Source: an uncultured Clostridia bacterium (GTDB lineage: Bacteria > Bacillota > Clostridia > Lachnospirales > Lachnospiraceae). From it: a DNA stretch of 64,000 nt. The stretch covers positions 62,001-126,000 of the forward strand of contig CAMYZE010000005.1 of the NCBI GenBank assembly GCA_947303805.1, read 5' to 3'. The notes below the pieces were generated by a model, which was given only the letters and a program-made list of their open reading frames with translations, did not search any database and had not been told where the DNA came from. Within the stretch, counting starts at the first letter, position 1, and every line of letters starts with the position of its first letter. Of the stretch, positions 47,532 through 56,590 are shown in pieces. A program made the translations under genes and the position numbers.

Positions 47532-47867
47532 TTAATTATTTCCTCCTTTTGAAGTTTTTTTAATGATTTTATTTGATAAACTAATTATCTGCTTATTATC
47601 ACCAGCAAGATTTTTAATTTCAATTGCCAGTCTTTCAATATCTTTAAACCTTATACTTAGTTCTAATTTCTTGTCAATTTCATTAAGCTTTTTATCAGCG
47701 TTTTTAAATAAGTCATACGCAGCTTGCCTTGACATATTCAATTCTTCGCCAATCTCAGTAAAAGACAAATCATCGTTGACATGATACTCATATACAATTT
47801 GTTGGTTTTTGCTTAATACCCCACCATACAAATCATAAAGTATAGATTTGTTAAATATTTCTTCCAT
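47532..47867 (-). CDS. ylxM: YlxM-family helix-turn-helix protein
   Basis: A protein of about 111 residues in the UPF0122/YlxM family, a sigma-70 region-4-like helix-turn-helix. LYDLYGGVLSKNQQ and LSFTEIGEELNMSRQAAYDLF (about 42-60) are the signatures; only their cores are quoted. It is normally encoded next to ffh and is thought to act with the SRP. ATG 47867 (MEEIFNKS) is the family start; the upstream extension lies in a terminator. Here rpsP, not ffh, follows. Confidence 0.85.
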   Translation of the reverse strand: MEEIFNKSILYDLYGGVLSKNQQIVYEYHVNDDLSFTEIGEELNMSRQAAYDLFKNADKKLNEIDKKLELSIRFKDIERLAIEIKNLAGDNKQIISLSNKIIKKTSKGGNN

Positions 47868-47874
47868 AAGCAGT

Positions 47875-47900
47875 AAAAAAGTCCGCAAAGTCGCGGACTT
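47875..47900 (-). terminator. terminator between the FMN-binding gene and ylxM
   Basis: AAGTCCGC / GCGGACTT stem with a GACTTT loop and TTTTTT on the minus strand. It lies directly behind the ylxM promoter, at the expected transcript start, so it may also act as a leader terminator. A smaller hairpin, AAGTC-CGC-GACTT, is a competing fold. Confidence 0.8.
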
Positions 47901-47902
47901 AT

Positions 47903-47931
47903 ATATTACCATGTATGTTTTAATCTGTCAA
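47903..47931 (-). promoter_or_regulatory. sigma-A promoter of the ylxM-rpsP-rplS unit
   Basis: Minus strand TTGACA (47926-47931), 17 bases, TAATAT (47903-47908). The expected start (about 47896-47898) falls inside the terminator stem. Confidence 0.75.
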
Positions 47932-47949
47932 GTATTTTTCTTGGCAGGT

Positions 47950-49326
47950 CTAGCCAGCACTAATTTTTGTTGCATCTACATAGGCTCTTGAAATCAAGTC
48001 TATAAACTCAATAAAATCTATACTTTTTAAATCTTTAAATGCTGCATTTGGCTTGGCCATTCCCTTGTCATCAGTAAACTCTGATATAAGTGTGAGCATA
48101 TTATCAATTGAATTGCCTTTCATAAACTCACCTAAAGTATTAAGTTGTAGTTTCATTTCATATCTTGGAAAATCGATTTTAGTGTATTTTGAAGTATTGG
48201 CTAATTCATTTAAAGTATAAATTTCTTTTTCGCGACTTCCTAAAATCTTACCATTGTTCATAAGAGTAACTGTATTAACCACATTGTCAAACATACAAGA
48301 ACTAATAACCTTTGTCTTATCAGTAGTAATTAAACAATAATTTGAAATAAAATTTACTCTCCCATTTTCAGTCTCAGTAGAATCTATTATATCTCGTTTC
48401 TTAAGAATCTTATTGACAGATAATCCCAAAGTATCACCCTGACTAGCGCCGATGAATCTAGAATTATCTATTGCATTTTCAAGTGCATGTATAAGCGGTG
48501 CATAACCTTTTTTCCCTATAAATCTACTCTTTATTTCTTCAAAATGTCTATAGGTAAGTACTTGCTTCTCAAAGTCAAACATATTAACATAATTTCCGTC
48601 ATTAATCATTCCATTAAATCCTTGTTTTGACTTATCAGAAGTAAATACATATGCCTTTGCACCACCTGTAGGTATTTTGCCAAATCTATCAAAACTAATA
48701 TTACTTACGATATGATCGAATTTAACCTGTTCAATTCTATTGTTCTCATTTAATACTACAGCACAAATATATTCATGTGTAAGGAGATTTCCATTGCGAT
48801 TGTAGTCGGCATCTTGGAAAGTATTCATCACATATCCTCCGATACCAGATTTAAAACCCTCACGATTTACAACTGTTCTTTCGATAGCATACTGTACATC
48901 AGGCTCCGACAATGAAATTTTTTCAGTTTTATCTTCTACTTCTTTTACAACTGATGTGGACAAAAGTGATGAAATAATACTCCTATATGTATTTGATGTA
49001 TCAGTAGCTCCAGTTACTACATCTATCTCATCAGCATTTTGTTTATCAAGCGAACTATCAATTAATTTTTGTAAAGCTTGTATAGCTACGTCGCTATTAC
49101 TATGCTCAGTAACTACAACTTCCTTAATAGTGCCAGAACTATCTACCTTAATTTTAAGTCCAATTCTACCCTTTTGACCTTCAGCTGAGCCGTATAAGTA
49201 CTCTCCATTATTGCCACCTAAATATAATTCTCTACTAATAAGATTATAAATACTCTGGTTAAAAGTTATATAAAATGCCGAAATGGCCATAAATATCATT
49301 AGTATGATTATACTACTCTTTTTCAT
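47950..49326 (-). CDS. membrane-anchored FMN-binding domain protein
   Basis: A 458-residue protein with an N-terminal uncleaved or signal helix (about 5-25), then one FMN-binding domain of the RnfG/NqrC type (about 45-125) with DVVTGATDTSNT carrying the flavin-ester Thr (about 103-114). The remaining 330 residues are extracellular and match nothing I know. No Rnf or Nqr gene is nearby, so it may serve another extracytoplasmic electron route or be a structural relative. AAGGGGTTTTAA precedes the start; the terminator at 47875-47900 follows. Confidence 0.7.
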   Translation of the reverse strand: MKKSSIIILMIFMAISAFYITFNQSIYNLISRELYLGGNNGEYLYGSAEGQKGRIGLKIKVDSSGTIKEVVVTEHSNSDVAIQALQKLIDSSLDKQNADEIDVVTGATDTSNTYRSIISSLLSTSVVKEVEDKTEKISLSEPDVQYAIERTVVNREGFKSGIGGYVMNTFQDADYNRNGNLLTHEYICAVVLNENNRIEQVKFDHIVSNISFDRFGKIPTGGAKAYVFTSDKSKQGFNGMINDGNYVNMFDFEKQVLTYRHFEEIKSRFIGKKGYAPLIHALENAIDNSRFIGASQGDTLGLSVNKILKKRDIIDSTETENGRVNFISNYCLITTDKTKVISSCMFDNVVNTVTLMNNGKILGSREKEIYTLNELANTSKYTKIDFPRYEMKLQLNTLGEFMKGNSIDNMLTLISEFTDDKGMAKPNAAFKDLKSIDFIEFIDLISRAYVDATKISAG

Positions 49327-49359
49327 TTAAAACCCCTTAAATATATAATTTATATTCAT

Positions 49360-49388
49360 TTGACTTTTTTTAATACTTATGCTAATAT
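49360..49388 (+). promoter_or_regulatory. sigma-A promoter of tRNA-Pro
   Basis: Plus strand TTGACT (49360-49365), 17 bases, TAATAT (49383-49388), ending 12 bases before the tRNA. Confidence 0.75.
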
Positions 49389-49399
49389 TATAAGGCTCG

Positions 49400-49474
49400 C
49401 GGGGTGTAGCTCAGTTTGGCTAGAGCACCTGGTTTGGGACCAGGGGGTCGCAAGTTCGAGTCCTGTCACCCCGA
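49400..49474 (+). tRNA. tRNA-Pro (anticodon TGG)
   Basis: CGGGGTG / CACCCCG acceptor arms, anticodon loop TTTGGGA giving TGG (Pro), T-loop TTCGAGT. Plus strand, between two minus-strand genes, with its own promoter and terminator. Confidence 0.95.
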
Positions 49475-49475
49475 C

Positions 49476-49522
49476 ATACATTGGTTTTGTGAGATTACTC
49501 ATAAGGTCAATGTATTTTTTTT
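49476..49522 (+). terminator. tRNA-Pro terminator
   Basis: ATACATTG / CAATGTAT outer stem, an inner TGTGAG/CTCATA stem, then TTTTTTTT. Its T-run overlaps the end of the opposite ECF gene. Confidence 0.8.
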
Positions 49523-50028
49523 GTCATTCTATTTATTGCAGGGAGAACTAGGCAATATACAATACCAGTAAGAATTGATACCATCATTCTAAGTATTAGA
49601 GGGCCAAAAACTACAATAAAACTGTAGTAGCCAAAAACTATTGCATCAATAGCTATAATTATAGTATTTAAAATGGTAAGTGCTACTTGGAGAGTGATTA
49701 TACAAATCCAAAACTTAAGTCCTCCACCTACCTTTACTTTTTTATTTTCAAATAAATATCCACACACTCCGCCAATTATAGTCTGTGGAATAACCCAAAA
49801 TAATGTTGTAGCAGTGAATCCATAAGTTATCATTTGGTTGATAAACATACCTGCAAAACCAATTGTTGCTCCAGCTATAGAACCAAGCGATATAGCTCCA
49901 ACATATATTGGAATGTTTTGCAATGTCAATTTCATTCCATGCAAATTAATTGTACCATAAATACTTAATACCACAAAAATTGCAGTATATAGTGCTATAA
50001 AAACTAGTTTTTTTAAGTTCGTATTCAT
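49507..50028 (-). CDS. ECF transporter S component
   Basis: A membrane protein of about 173 residues with six predicted helices, the fold of an ECF vitamin-uptake S component. KKLVFIALYTAIFVVLS with an aliphatic AxxxA-type helix 1 and the LQNIPIYVGAISLGSIAGA loop suggest a FolT/ThiT-like member, but the vitamin cannot be named. EcfA/EcfT would be encoded elsewhere (group II). AGGA lies 12 bases before ATG 50028; the frame opens further to 50070 without sites. Confidence 0.7.
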   Translation of the reverse strand: MNTNLKKLVFIALYTAIFVVLSIYGTINLHGMKLTLQNIPIYVGAISLGSIAGATIGFAGMFINQMITYGFTATTLFWVIPQTIIGGVCGYLFENKKVKVGGGLKFWICIITLQVALTILNTIIIAIDAIVFGYYSFIVVFGPLILRMMVSILTGIVYCLVLPAINRMTKKIH

Positions 50029-50031
50029 ATC

Positions 50032-50060
50032 TTGACAATTCCTATCATTTTTTGTATTAT
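50032..50060 (+). promoter_or_regulatory. sigma-A promoter of rpsT
   Basis: Plus strand TTGACA (50032-50037), 17 bases, TATTAT (50055-50060). The start near 50067 gives a leader of about 53 bases that begins with an inverted repeat. Confidence 0.8.
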
Positions 50061-50068
50061 TTATAAGC

Positions 50069-50096
50069 AATGAAATAATCCGTGTCGTATTTCATT
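50069..50096 (+). promoter_or_regulatory. rpsT leader hairpin
   Basis: AATGAAAT / ATTTCATT, eight perfect pairs around a 12-base loop, at the very 5' end of the rpsT message. It lies between promoter and ribosome site, where S20 autoregulation acts in other bacteria; that role is inference. Confidence 0.45.
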
Positions 50097-50119
50097 GAAT
50101 ATATATTAGGAGATTAAAA

Positions 50120-50383
50120 ATGGCAAATATTAAAAGCGCTAAAAAGCGTATCAAAGTTACTAAGACTAAAACTGAGAGAAATAAAACTCAAAAATCTAAA
50201 ATAAAAATGTTTGTTAAAAAGATCGACCAACTTGTAAAGAGTGGTAACAAAGCTGAAGCTGATAAAATATTAGTAGAAGCTACTAAGGCAATAGATATGG
50301 CTGCAAGCAAGGGAGTATTTCACAAGAATGCAGCTGCTAGAAAAGTTGGACGTCTTACAAAAGCAGTAAATAAAATTTCTTAA
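50120..50383 (+). CDS. rpsT: 30S ribosomal protein S20
   Basis: An 87-residue very basic S20: [20 protein letters not shown] and the C-terminal [17 protein letters not shown] are characteristic. It binds 16S rRNA early in 30S assembly. TAGGAGATTAAAA precedes the ATG. A single-gene unit with its own promoter and terminator on the otherwise minus-strand stretch. Confidence 0.95.
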   Translation: MANIKSAKKRIKVTKTKTERNKTQKSKIKMFVKKIDQLVKSGNKAEADKILVEATKAIDMAASKGVFHKNAAARKVGRLTKAVNKIS

Positions 50384-50408
50384 AAACAGCCAATAGGCTG
50401 TTTTTTTT
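50384..50408. terminator. bidirectional terminator between rpsT and the DUF2149 gene
   Basis: AAACAGCC / GGCTGTTT with a short AATA loop and TTTTTTTT on the plus strand; the opposite strand also ends in TTTTT, so it can serve both converging units. The last bases of the DUF2149 gene overlap it. Confidence 0.85.
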
Positions 50409-50745
50409 ATTCATTTATGACCACATAGGTCTTTCCTGTATGAGTATCTGTATACACTGTTCCAGATTTAACATACTTGCTTTCTATATCCTCAAACGAA
50501 ATTGCGCTGTCTTGCTTTGCTTCATCAGTTTCAAACTCTTGAAGTTTAGAATCATCGACAACTTCTTTTTGTTCTTGTCCTCTATATGCTTCTTTTATGT
50601 CAATTTTCCAATTTATAACTAGAGCTAGCATTATTCCTACAGCCAACACCAGCATAGCATCAGACATATTTGAAACCCCATCCATTGGCGAACCGCTTTC
50701 ATCAACAGTCAAGGCTCGATTTCTATCTTTTAGCTTATTTTTCAT
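50407..50745 (-). CDS. DUF2149 protein, ExbD-like
   Basis: A 112-residue single-pass protein. DESGSPMDGVSNMSDAMLVLAVG (about 16-38; only the core is decisive) is the DUF2149 signature. The Asp at the start of the only helix (about 28-45) matches the proton-path Asp of ExbD/TolR. The 65-residue outer tail is acidic. It starts two bases after the MotA/TolQ/ExbB gene and has AAAGGAAAAT as ribosome site. Probable role: rotor or stator partner of that channel. DUF2149 proteins are known mostly from archaea and anaerobes, function unproven. Confidence 0.75.
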   Translation of the reverse strand: MKNKLKDRNRALTVDESGSPMDGVSNMSDAMLVLAVGIMLALVINWKIDIKEAYRGQEQKEVVDDSKLQEFETDEAKQDSAISFEDIESKYVKSGTVYTDTHTGKTYVVINE

Positions 50746-50747
50746 AA

Positions 50748-51377
50748 TTATTTTCCTTTACACTCTGCTTCTAAAACAGCTTCCATAATCAAAGTGAGCA
50801 TGATTTTATCTTTTGCATACCATCTTTTTCTAATGAGTGAAATTACAGTACAAATTGATGCAGCGATAAGACCGATAACTGTAGTATCAAATGCAGCAAG
50901 AAGTGAATATGATAGAGTTGCTGTATCGCCTTGCGCAAGTGCTATAATACCAGGACCAAGTGGTATGAGAGTACCAAGAAGTCCAAATGTAGGTCCAAGT
51001 TTTATAAGAAGATCAGATCTCTTAATTACAAAATCTAGATTTTCACTGTAATTATCAAGAAGCGATGCCGCAAAGTTTTCTTTCATATCATCACTCAATG
51101 CATTGTGAATGGTAAGCTCAAGTAATAGCCTTTTTTGTTTTGCAAGCAAAGCACTATTTTTTATAATAGTTGCTGGATCATTTTTTCCTTGTTTTATTGC
51201 ATCAATTACACTCGCAGCCTTGACAGTAAGATATTTTCTTTGAAACATCTCAGCCAAAAGTCCCCCTACCATTATTAATGATATGATAAGCATTGCAATT
51301 AATACCACTTTAACTGGCATATCAAGTAAAGTAACAATTTGCCTCATTATACTATTTGTAGTAACTCCATTAAACAT
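50748..51377 (-). CDS. MotA/TolQ/ExbB-family proton channel
   Basis: A 209-residue three-helix channel protein. The helices are at about 20-42, 127-150 and 160-185; GPTFGLLGTLIPLGPGI (about 127-143) is the family signature with the inner-pore Thr. It should use proton (or sodium) flow to drive its DUF2149 partner. The partner upstream is a disordered surface protein, not TonB or a flagellar gene. GAGGTATAAAA precedes the ATG. Confidence 0.8.
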   Translation of the reverse strand: MFNGVTTNSIMRQIVTLLDMPVKVVLIAMLIISLIMVGGLLAEMFQRKYLTVKAASVIDAIKQGKNDPATIIKNSALLAKQKRLLLELTIHNALSDDMKENFAASLLDNYSENLDFVIKRSDLLIKLGPTFGLLGTLIPLGPGIIALAQGDTATLSYSLLAAFDTTVIGLIAASICTVISLIRKRWYAKDKIMLTLIMEAVLEAECKGK

Positions 51378-51391
51378 TTTTATACCTCAAC

Positions 51392-52744
51392 TTAAAAATA
51401 ATTATTCTTTTTAATTTTATCTTTTGTACCTATAACAAATGTAAGTGCTCCAAGTAAGAACAAGAGAGTAATTACAGCAGTCACTAAACCTTTCATGTTT
51501 GTGACTGATAAATGTTCAGGATTGAGTCCTAAATCACCATTTCTATCTAATTCAAATATCCTTTTTCCTGCAAATTCACCTTCAGTTTCTTTTTGGTACT
51601 GTCCTTGTTCTTCAGCCATTCCCATGCTTTCATTTTCTCCGTCATCTCCAGTCAAATCTTCGTCTTGTTCAGCATCCTGACCACCCTTTGATCCCTTACC
51701 GTCTTCTTCATCAGCTATTTTTTCATCTTTATTTGTCTCATTTTCCTCACTCGCTATTTCCTTTGTAGTCTCTTCTTCAACAATAGGTGAATCAAAAGTC
51801 TCTAATGTTGTCTCTGTCACCGCTTCATTAGACACCTCATTTTCAGCACTTGTAGGACTATTTACAACAGTCTGATTTATATTAGCTGTAACAGAGCTTT
51901 TTGCATTTGTCACTTGAACAAAATCACCAGGTTCCACATCTGATATAGCAATAGTTTCTGCTGCCTCAACTAAAGGATTAAACTCCTCAACATAAACTGG
52001 AGTAGGAGTCAAATCTCTTTCAGCGATTGTTACTCTATAATTAGACACTGAAGTTGGAGCTGATATTTCAGCACGAGTTTCAAGATTACGAATAGCTCTT
52101 GTTGTTTCTTCAATAAATACTGGAGTCTCATATTGTCTTTGAGTTTCTGCTTGCACTATTCTTGCTCTTATACTCTCTTGCTGCATTCTTTTTTGTATTG
52201 AGCTTTGTATACTCTCTCTTTCTGCTATACTTGCCGCTACAGACTCAACATTATTAGCAGTCTCAAGAACTCTTTTTAATGATTCTGCTCTTGACTCTTC
52301 AATCTTAGCTTTAAGTGCACGTAATGCATCTGCTTGTACAGAACCTGTAGATCCACCTCTATTTCCAGAACCAGTTCCTGATTGATTTGCGACATTTCCT
52401 GTGCCAAGACCTTGCCCTGCCGCTTCACCAAAAGTGCCACCAGCGTCTTGAGAATTTCCAGAGTTACCTGCATTTGAAGCATTGTTATCTCCTGCTCCTC
52501 CGCCTTCTCCGCTTCCACCACCATTATCTATTGCAATTACACTAAACTTATCCCACAATTCTTCATAATATTCAGCACCTTCTATCTTATGACCTACAGG
52601 TTTTCTTCGGGTAGTTTGAGTAGTAGAATTAACTACCGTCGCCGCTATATACCCTAAATTATCAAAATTTGGCAATAAAAATGCCAATAAAAGAACTGCT
52701 ACTATGAAACATGATATGAATTTTTTTAAATTATGTAAATTCAT
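51392..52744 (-). CDS. two-TM, low-complexity surface protein
   Basis: A 450-residue protein with an N-terminal helix (about 12-32) and a C-terminal helix (about 418-438), leaving about 380 residues outside. The exposed part has a Gly/Ser/Asn-rich stretch (about 75-135, GGGSGEGGGAGDNN and similar), an Arg/Glu/Ala-rich helical region (about 138-230) and a Glu/Asp/Thr-rich part (about 300-400). I find no known domain. The disorder and double anchor suggest a load-bearing or energy-accepting partner of the Exb-like pair encoded next to it. No clear Shine-Dalgarno. Confidence 0.65.
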   Translation of the reverse strand: MNLHNLKKFISCFIVAVLLLAFLLPNFDNLGYIAATVVNSTTQTTRRKPVGHKIEGAEYYEELWDKFSVIAIDNGGGSGEGGGAGDNNASNAGNSGNSQDAGGTFGEAAGQGLGTGNVANQSGTGSGNRGGSTGSVQADALRALKAKIEESRAESLKRVLETANNVESVAASIAERESIQSSIQKRMQQESIRARIVQAETQRQYETPVFIEETTRAIRNLETRAEISAPTSVSNYRVTIAERDLTPTPVYVEEFNPLVEAAETIAISDVEPGDFVQVTNAKSSVTANINQTVVNSPTSAENEVSNEAVTETTLETFDSPIVEEETTKEIASEENETNKDEKIADEEDGKGSKGGQDAEQDEDLTGDDGENESMGMAEEQGQYQKETEGEFAGKRIFELDRNGDLGLNPEHLSVTNMKGLVTAVITLLFLLGALTFVIGTKDKIKKNNYF

Positions 52745-52788
52745 CTTCTGAATTATATTAAAAAATTGTGAATAAACTGTTAATTTAT

Positions 52789-54159
52789 TTAGTTTAAGAC
52801 ATCTTGAATAGGCTTAATTTCAATATCTTTATACTTTTTTATAATACTTTCATCTAAACTATCTACATTAGTTTTTGGCAAAAATATTATTTTATAACCA
52901 AGTTTAATTGCTTCTTGAACCCTCGAATTAATATTTGATATACTTCTAACTTCTCCAGATAGGCCAACCTCTCCACAATATATGCAGTCATTTTTCAATG
53001 CAACATTTTTATATGATGACACTATTGCCATTATTATAGCCAAATCTATAGAGGTATCTTTGATTTTTAGTCCGCCAGTAATATTAATATATATATCAAA
53101 CTCATATAGAGGTATATTCATTCTCTTTTCTATAATTGCAATTAATAAATTTAATCTATTTACATCAGCACCATTTATAGTCCTTCTTGCAATGCCAAAT
53201 GCTGATTTAGTTACAAGTGCTTGAATCTCAAGTAGTATTGGACGACCAGACTCTATAACACAAGTTACTACACAGCCTGTAGCATTACTTGGTCTTCCTT
53301 CTAAAAATATCTCGGATGGGTTCTTAACTTCTCTAAGTCCTTCACTAGTCATCTCAAATACTGCAAGTGCATCGCAGGAGCCAAACCTATTTTTGTTACA
53401 TCTCAATATTCTTAAATTCTTTAATTGATCATCTTCAAAATAAAGAACTACATCAACTATATGCTCTAATAACTTTGGACCTGCTACAGTTCCCTCTTTT
53501 GTAATATGACCAACTATAAAACTACTAATATTATATTCTTTACAAAGTCTAAATATTGCTTGAGTACACGCCCTAACTTGAGTTATAGAACCAGGTACTT
53601 TATCATCAATATTCATAGCCATAGTTTGGATAGAATCAATTATCAGTACTTGAGGTTTAATCTTTATTACCGTAGAAATAATAGCATCCATATTGGTGTC
53701 AGATATAAACTTAACTTTATCACTAAACTTACCAATACGATTAGCCCTTAATTTAATCTGGTTAAGACTTTCTTCTCCAGATACATATAGAATATCTATC
53801 CCATTATCACCAAGTGATTTAACAACTTGAAGCAATAAAGTAGATTTACCAATTCCAGGTGCACCGCCTATAAGTGAAAGTGAGCCTTTCACTATACCAC
53901 CACCAAGTAAATTATCAAATTCAGAAATAGAAGTATGTATTCTTTCTTCTTTTACTTCTTCAATATTATTTAATGATTTTGGTTCAATAGTTTCTGCAGT
54001 GGTATTTATTCCCAATGAATTACTGATTACCTTACTTATCTTTTCAGCCTCAACAAAAGTGTTCCAAGAACCACAACCAGGACATTGTCCAAGCCATTTT
54101 ATAGATTCAAATCCGCACTCTTTACAGTAAAATGAACTTTTGTTAGTCTTCTTACTCAT
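52789..54159 (-). CDS. radA: DNA repair protein RadA
   Basis: A 456-residue RadA/Sms. Zinc finger CKECGFES...CPGCGSW at the start, Walker A GGAPGIGKSTLL (about 93-104), the RadA KNRFG motif (about 254-258) and a C-terminal Lon-like domain. It drives D-loop branch migration in recombination. Its start overlaps the clpC stop, the classic clpC-radA neighbourhood, but ctsR and mcsAB are missing. Confidence 0.95.
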   Translation of the reverse strand: MSKKTNKSSFYCKECGFESIKWLGQCPGCGSWNTFVEAEKISKVISNSLGINTTAETIEPKSLNNIEEVKEERIHTSISEFDNLLGGGIVKGSLSLIGGAPGIGKSTLLLQVVKSLGDNGIDILYVSGEESLNQIKLRANRIGKFSDKVKFISDTNMDAIISTVIKIKPQVLIIDSIQTMAMNIDDKVPGSITQVRACTQAIFRLCKEYNISSFIVGHITKEGTVAGPKLLEHIVDVVLYFEDDQLKNLRILRCNKNRFGSCDALAVFEMTSEGLREVKNPSEIFLEGRPSNATGCVVTCVIESGRPILLEIQALVTKSAFGIARRTINGADVNRLNLLIAIIEKRMNIPLYEFDIYINITGGLKIKDTSIDLAIIMAIVSSYKNVALKNDCIYCGEVGLSGEVRSISNINSRVQEAIKLGYKIIFLPKTNVDSLDESIIKKYKDIEIKPIQDVLN

Positions 54160-56587
54160 CAGTTTTCTTTATAACAAGTTTTTTATTCTTAGCAGCTATA
54201 GATAATGAATCTCCGCTATGAATATTACCCTTTAATTTTTCCTCGGCAAGTAAATCTGTAAGCATTGATGTAAGTGTTCTCTTAAGTTCTCTTGCACCAA
54301 ACTCTTCTTTATATCCCTTCTCCAGTATTAATTCTTTTGCCGATTTCTCTATTTTAAAATCAATATTTAAATTTTCTTTAGTTCTATTCTTAATTTCTCT
54401 AATATTTAAATCTAAAATTTTTGATATTTCATCTTTACTAAGTTTATGGAAAACAATTATATCATCAAGACGATTTATAAACTCAGGTTTAAACATTTTT
54501 TTTACTTCGGCTATCACATTGTCTTTCATCTCTTCGTAGTCTCTTTCTTTATCGTCATCCAAAGTGTCAAAGCCAGGCTTTGTATTATCAATTATTCTAT
54601 TTGCTCCTACATTTGAAGTAAGTATTACAATTGAATTCTTGAAACTTACTTTTCTACCCATAGAATCAGTCATATGGCCTTCGTCAAGAACTTGTAAAAG
54701 CACATTAAAAATATCTTCGTCTGCCTTTTCAATCTCGTCAAATAAAACTACAGAATACGGATTTCTTCGTATCTTTTCTGTAAGTTGGCCACCTTCATCG
54801 TGACCTACATATCCTGGAGGTGAACCTATGAGTTTACTTACTGTGTACTTCTCCATATATTCTGACATATCAAGTCTTATTAAGTTCTTTTCACTGCCAA
54901 ATAAAGTATCACTTATAGCTTTACAGAGTTCAGTCTTACCAACACCAGTAGGCCCAAGAAATAAGAACGTACCTATCGGACGATTTGGATCCTTAATTCC
55001 TACTCTATTTCTTCTTATAGCCTTAGATATAATCTTTATAGCGTCATCCTGTCCAATAACTTTTTTATGTAGAGTGTCTTCAAGTTGCATTAGTTTTTCA
55101 TTTTCATCTTCGGTAAGTTTTTTTACTGGTATTTTTGTCCATCCAGATACAACATCAGCAATATCATCTTCAGTAATTCTAAGTTCGCTTTCTTTTCTCT
55201 TAGCCTCTATTTCTTTAATCAATTCATCATATTTATACTTTTTTGTGAGTTGTTTTTTCTTTACTTCTGACGCTTCTTCTATGAGATCTTTAGAAATTAA
55301 TTTTTCTTTTTCAATTTCAAGTTGATCTATCTCGTCTTTTAAATCTTTTACAGCTTGAGGCACATCATAAGACTTAATTTTTAATTTGCTACAAGCTTCA
55401 TCGATTAAATCTATAGCTTTATCTGGAAGATTTCTATCTGGGATATATCTGACACTAAGTTTTGTAGCCGCCTCTATCGCCTCATCAGATATAGCTATCT
55501 TATGAAATGTCTCATATCTCTTTCTTAATCCCTTTAATATTTGTATTGTATCTTCTTCACTTGGCTCTTTAACCTCTACAGTTTGAAACCTTCTTTCTAG
55601 AGCAGCATCCTTTTCAATGTGCTTACGATATTCATCTATAGTAGTCGCACCTATAACTTGTATATCTCCACGAGCAAGTGCTGGCTTTAAAATATTTGCA
55701 GCATCAAGAGCACCTTCAGCACCTCCTGCACCAATAATGGTATGAATTTCATCAATAAATAGAATAATATTCTTATTTGCAGAAAGTTCTTCAATAATTC
55801 TTTTTATTCTCTCTTCAAACTCTCCACGATATTTAGTTCCTGCAACCATTCCACTCATGTCAAGTGAAACAACTCGCATATTTTTAATTGTTTCTGGTAC
55901 TTGTCCTTTTACTATGAGTGTAGCCAGCCCTTCAGCAATAGAGGTTTTGCCTACACCTGGTTCACCAATAAGACATGGATTGTTCTTTGTTCTTCTAGAC
56001 AATATCTGTACAACTCTGTTAATTTCCTGTTCTCTGCCTATGACAGGGTCTATTAAATCATGTCTCGCATAATCAGTTAAATCCTTTGAAAATTGGTCAA
56101 GAACAGGTGTATCAGACATAGGGTCAAACTTTTTTACATTTGCAAACTTATCATTTGCCCCTATACTATTTAAAAGATCAACATATATTTTTTTGACATT
56201 TGTGCCTTTAATAGTGTTTAAAATCTTAATTGCAAGGCAATCTGTATCTTTAAGGATAGCCATCAAAATATGTTCTGTGCCTATTTTATCATTGTGAAGA
56301 GCTTCCGCCTCTTCTTCAGCTCTCTTTAATATTCTATCAGCTGAAGGAGACCTACCGCTCGCTTCCAATGTACTTACATCACTTCCTGAATCAATATTTT
56401 GTTCTATCATCTTCCTAACAGTTAGTTCATCTACACCATTAAGAACTAATGCTCCATAGGCTGAACTATTTTTTTCCATAAGTAAAGCAAGTAAAATATG
56501 CTCAGTTCCTAAATATGAGTGTCCAAACTTACTTGATTCAATAAGTGCATTATTTAAAACTTTTTTTGCCTTCTTGGTATATTCCAT
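54152..56587 (-). CDS. clpC: ATP-dependent Clp protease ATPase ClpC
   Basis: An 811-residue ClpC. Two N-domain repeats (about 1-145, with [12 protein letters not shown] and [12 protein letters not shown]), AAA1 with GEPGVGKTS (about 206-214), a UVR-containing coiled-coil middle domain (about 410-460) and AAA2 with [10 protein letters not shown] (about 547-556). It unfolds proteins for ClpP and can act in stress control. The usual upstream ctsR, mcsA and mcsB are replaced by two surface-protein genes. It overlaps radA. Confidence 0.95.
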   Translation of the reverse strand: MEYTKKAKKVLNNALIESSKFGHSYLGTEHILLALLMEKNSSAYGALVLNGVDELTVRKMIEQNIDSGSDVSTLEASGRSPSADRILKRAEEEAEALHNDKIGTEHILMAILKDTDCLAIKILNTIKGTNVKKIYVDLLNSIGANDKFANVKKFDPMSDTPVLDQFSKDLTDYARHDLIDPVIGREQEINRVVQILSRRTKNNPCLIGEPGVGKTSIAEGLATLIVKGQVPETIKNMRVVSLDMSGMVAGTKYRGEFEERIKRIIEELSANKNIILFIDEIHTIIGAGGAEGALDAANILKPALARGDIQVIGATTIDEYRKHIEKDAALERRFQTVEVKEPSEEDTIQILKGLRKRYETFHKIAISDEAIEAATKLSVRYIPDRNLPDKAIDLIDEACSKLKIKSYDVPQAVKDLKDEIDQLEIEKEKLISKDLIEEASEVKKKQLTKKYKYDELIKEIEAKRKESELRITEDDIADVVSGWTKIPVKKLTEDENEKLMQLEDTLHKKVIGQDDAIKIISKAIRRNRVGIKDPNRPIGTFLFLGPTGVGKTELCKAISDTLFGSEKNLIRLDMSEYMEKYTVSKLIGSPPGYVGHDEGGQLTEKIRRNPYSVVLFDEIEKADEDIFNVLLQVLDEGHMTDSMGRKVSFKNSIVILTSNVGANRIIDNTKPGFDTLDDDKERDYEEMKDNVIAEVKKMFKPEFINRLDDIIVFHKLSKDEISKILDLNIREIKNRTKENLNIDFKIEKSAKELILEKGYKEEFGARELKRTLTSMLTDLLAEEKLKGNIHSGDSLSIAAKNKKLVIKKTDE

Positions 56588-56590
56588 CTA

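Noticed and set aside
49360..49551. Open frame over tRNA-Pro
   Set aside because: The sequence is a translation of tRNA-Pro and its promoter; no ribosome site is present.
54828..55325. Plus-strand frame of 165 codons inside clpC
   Set aside because: It mirrors the ClpC coding frame and carries no signals of its own.
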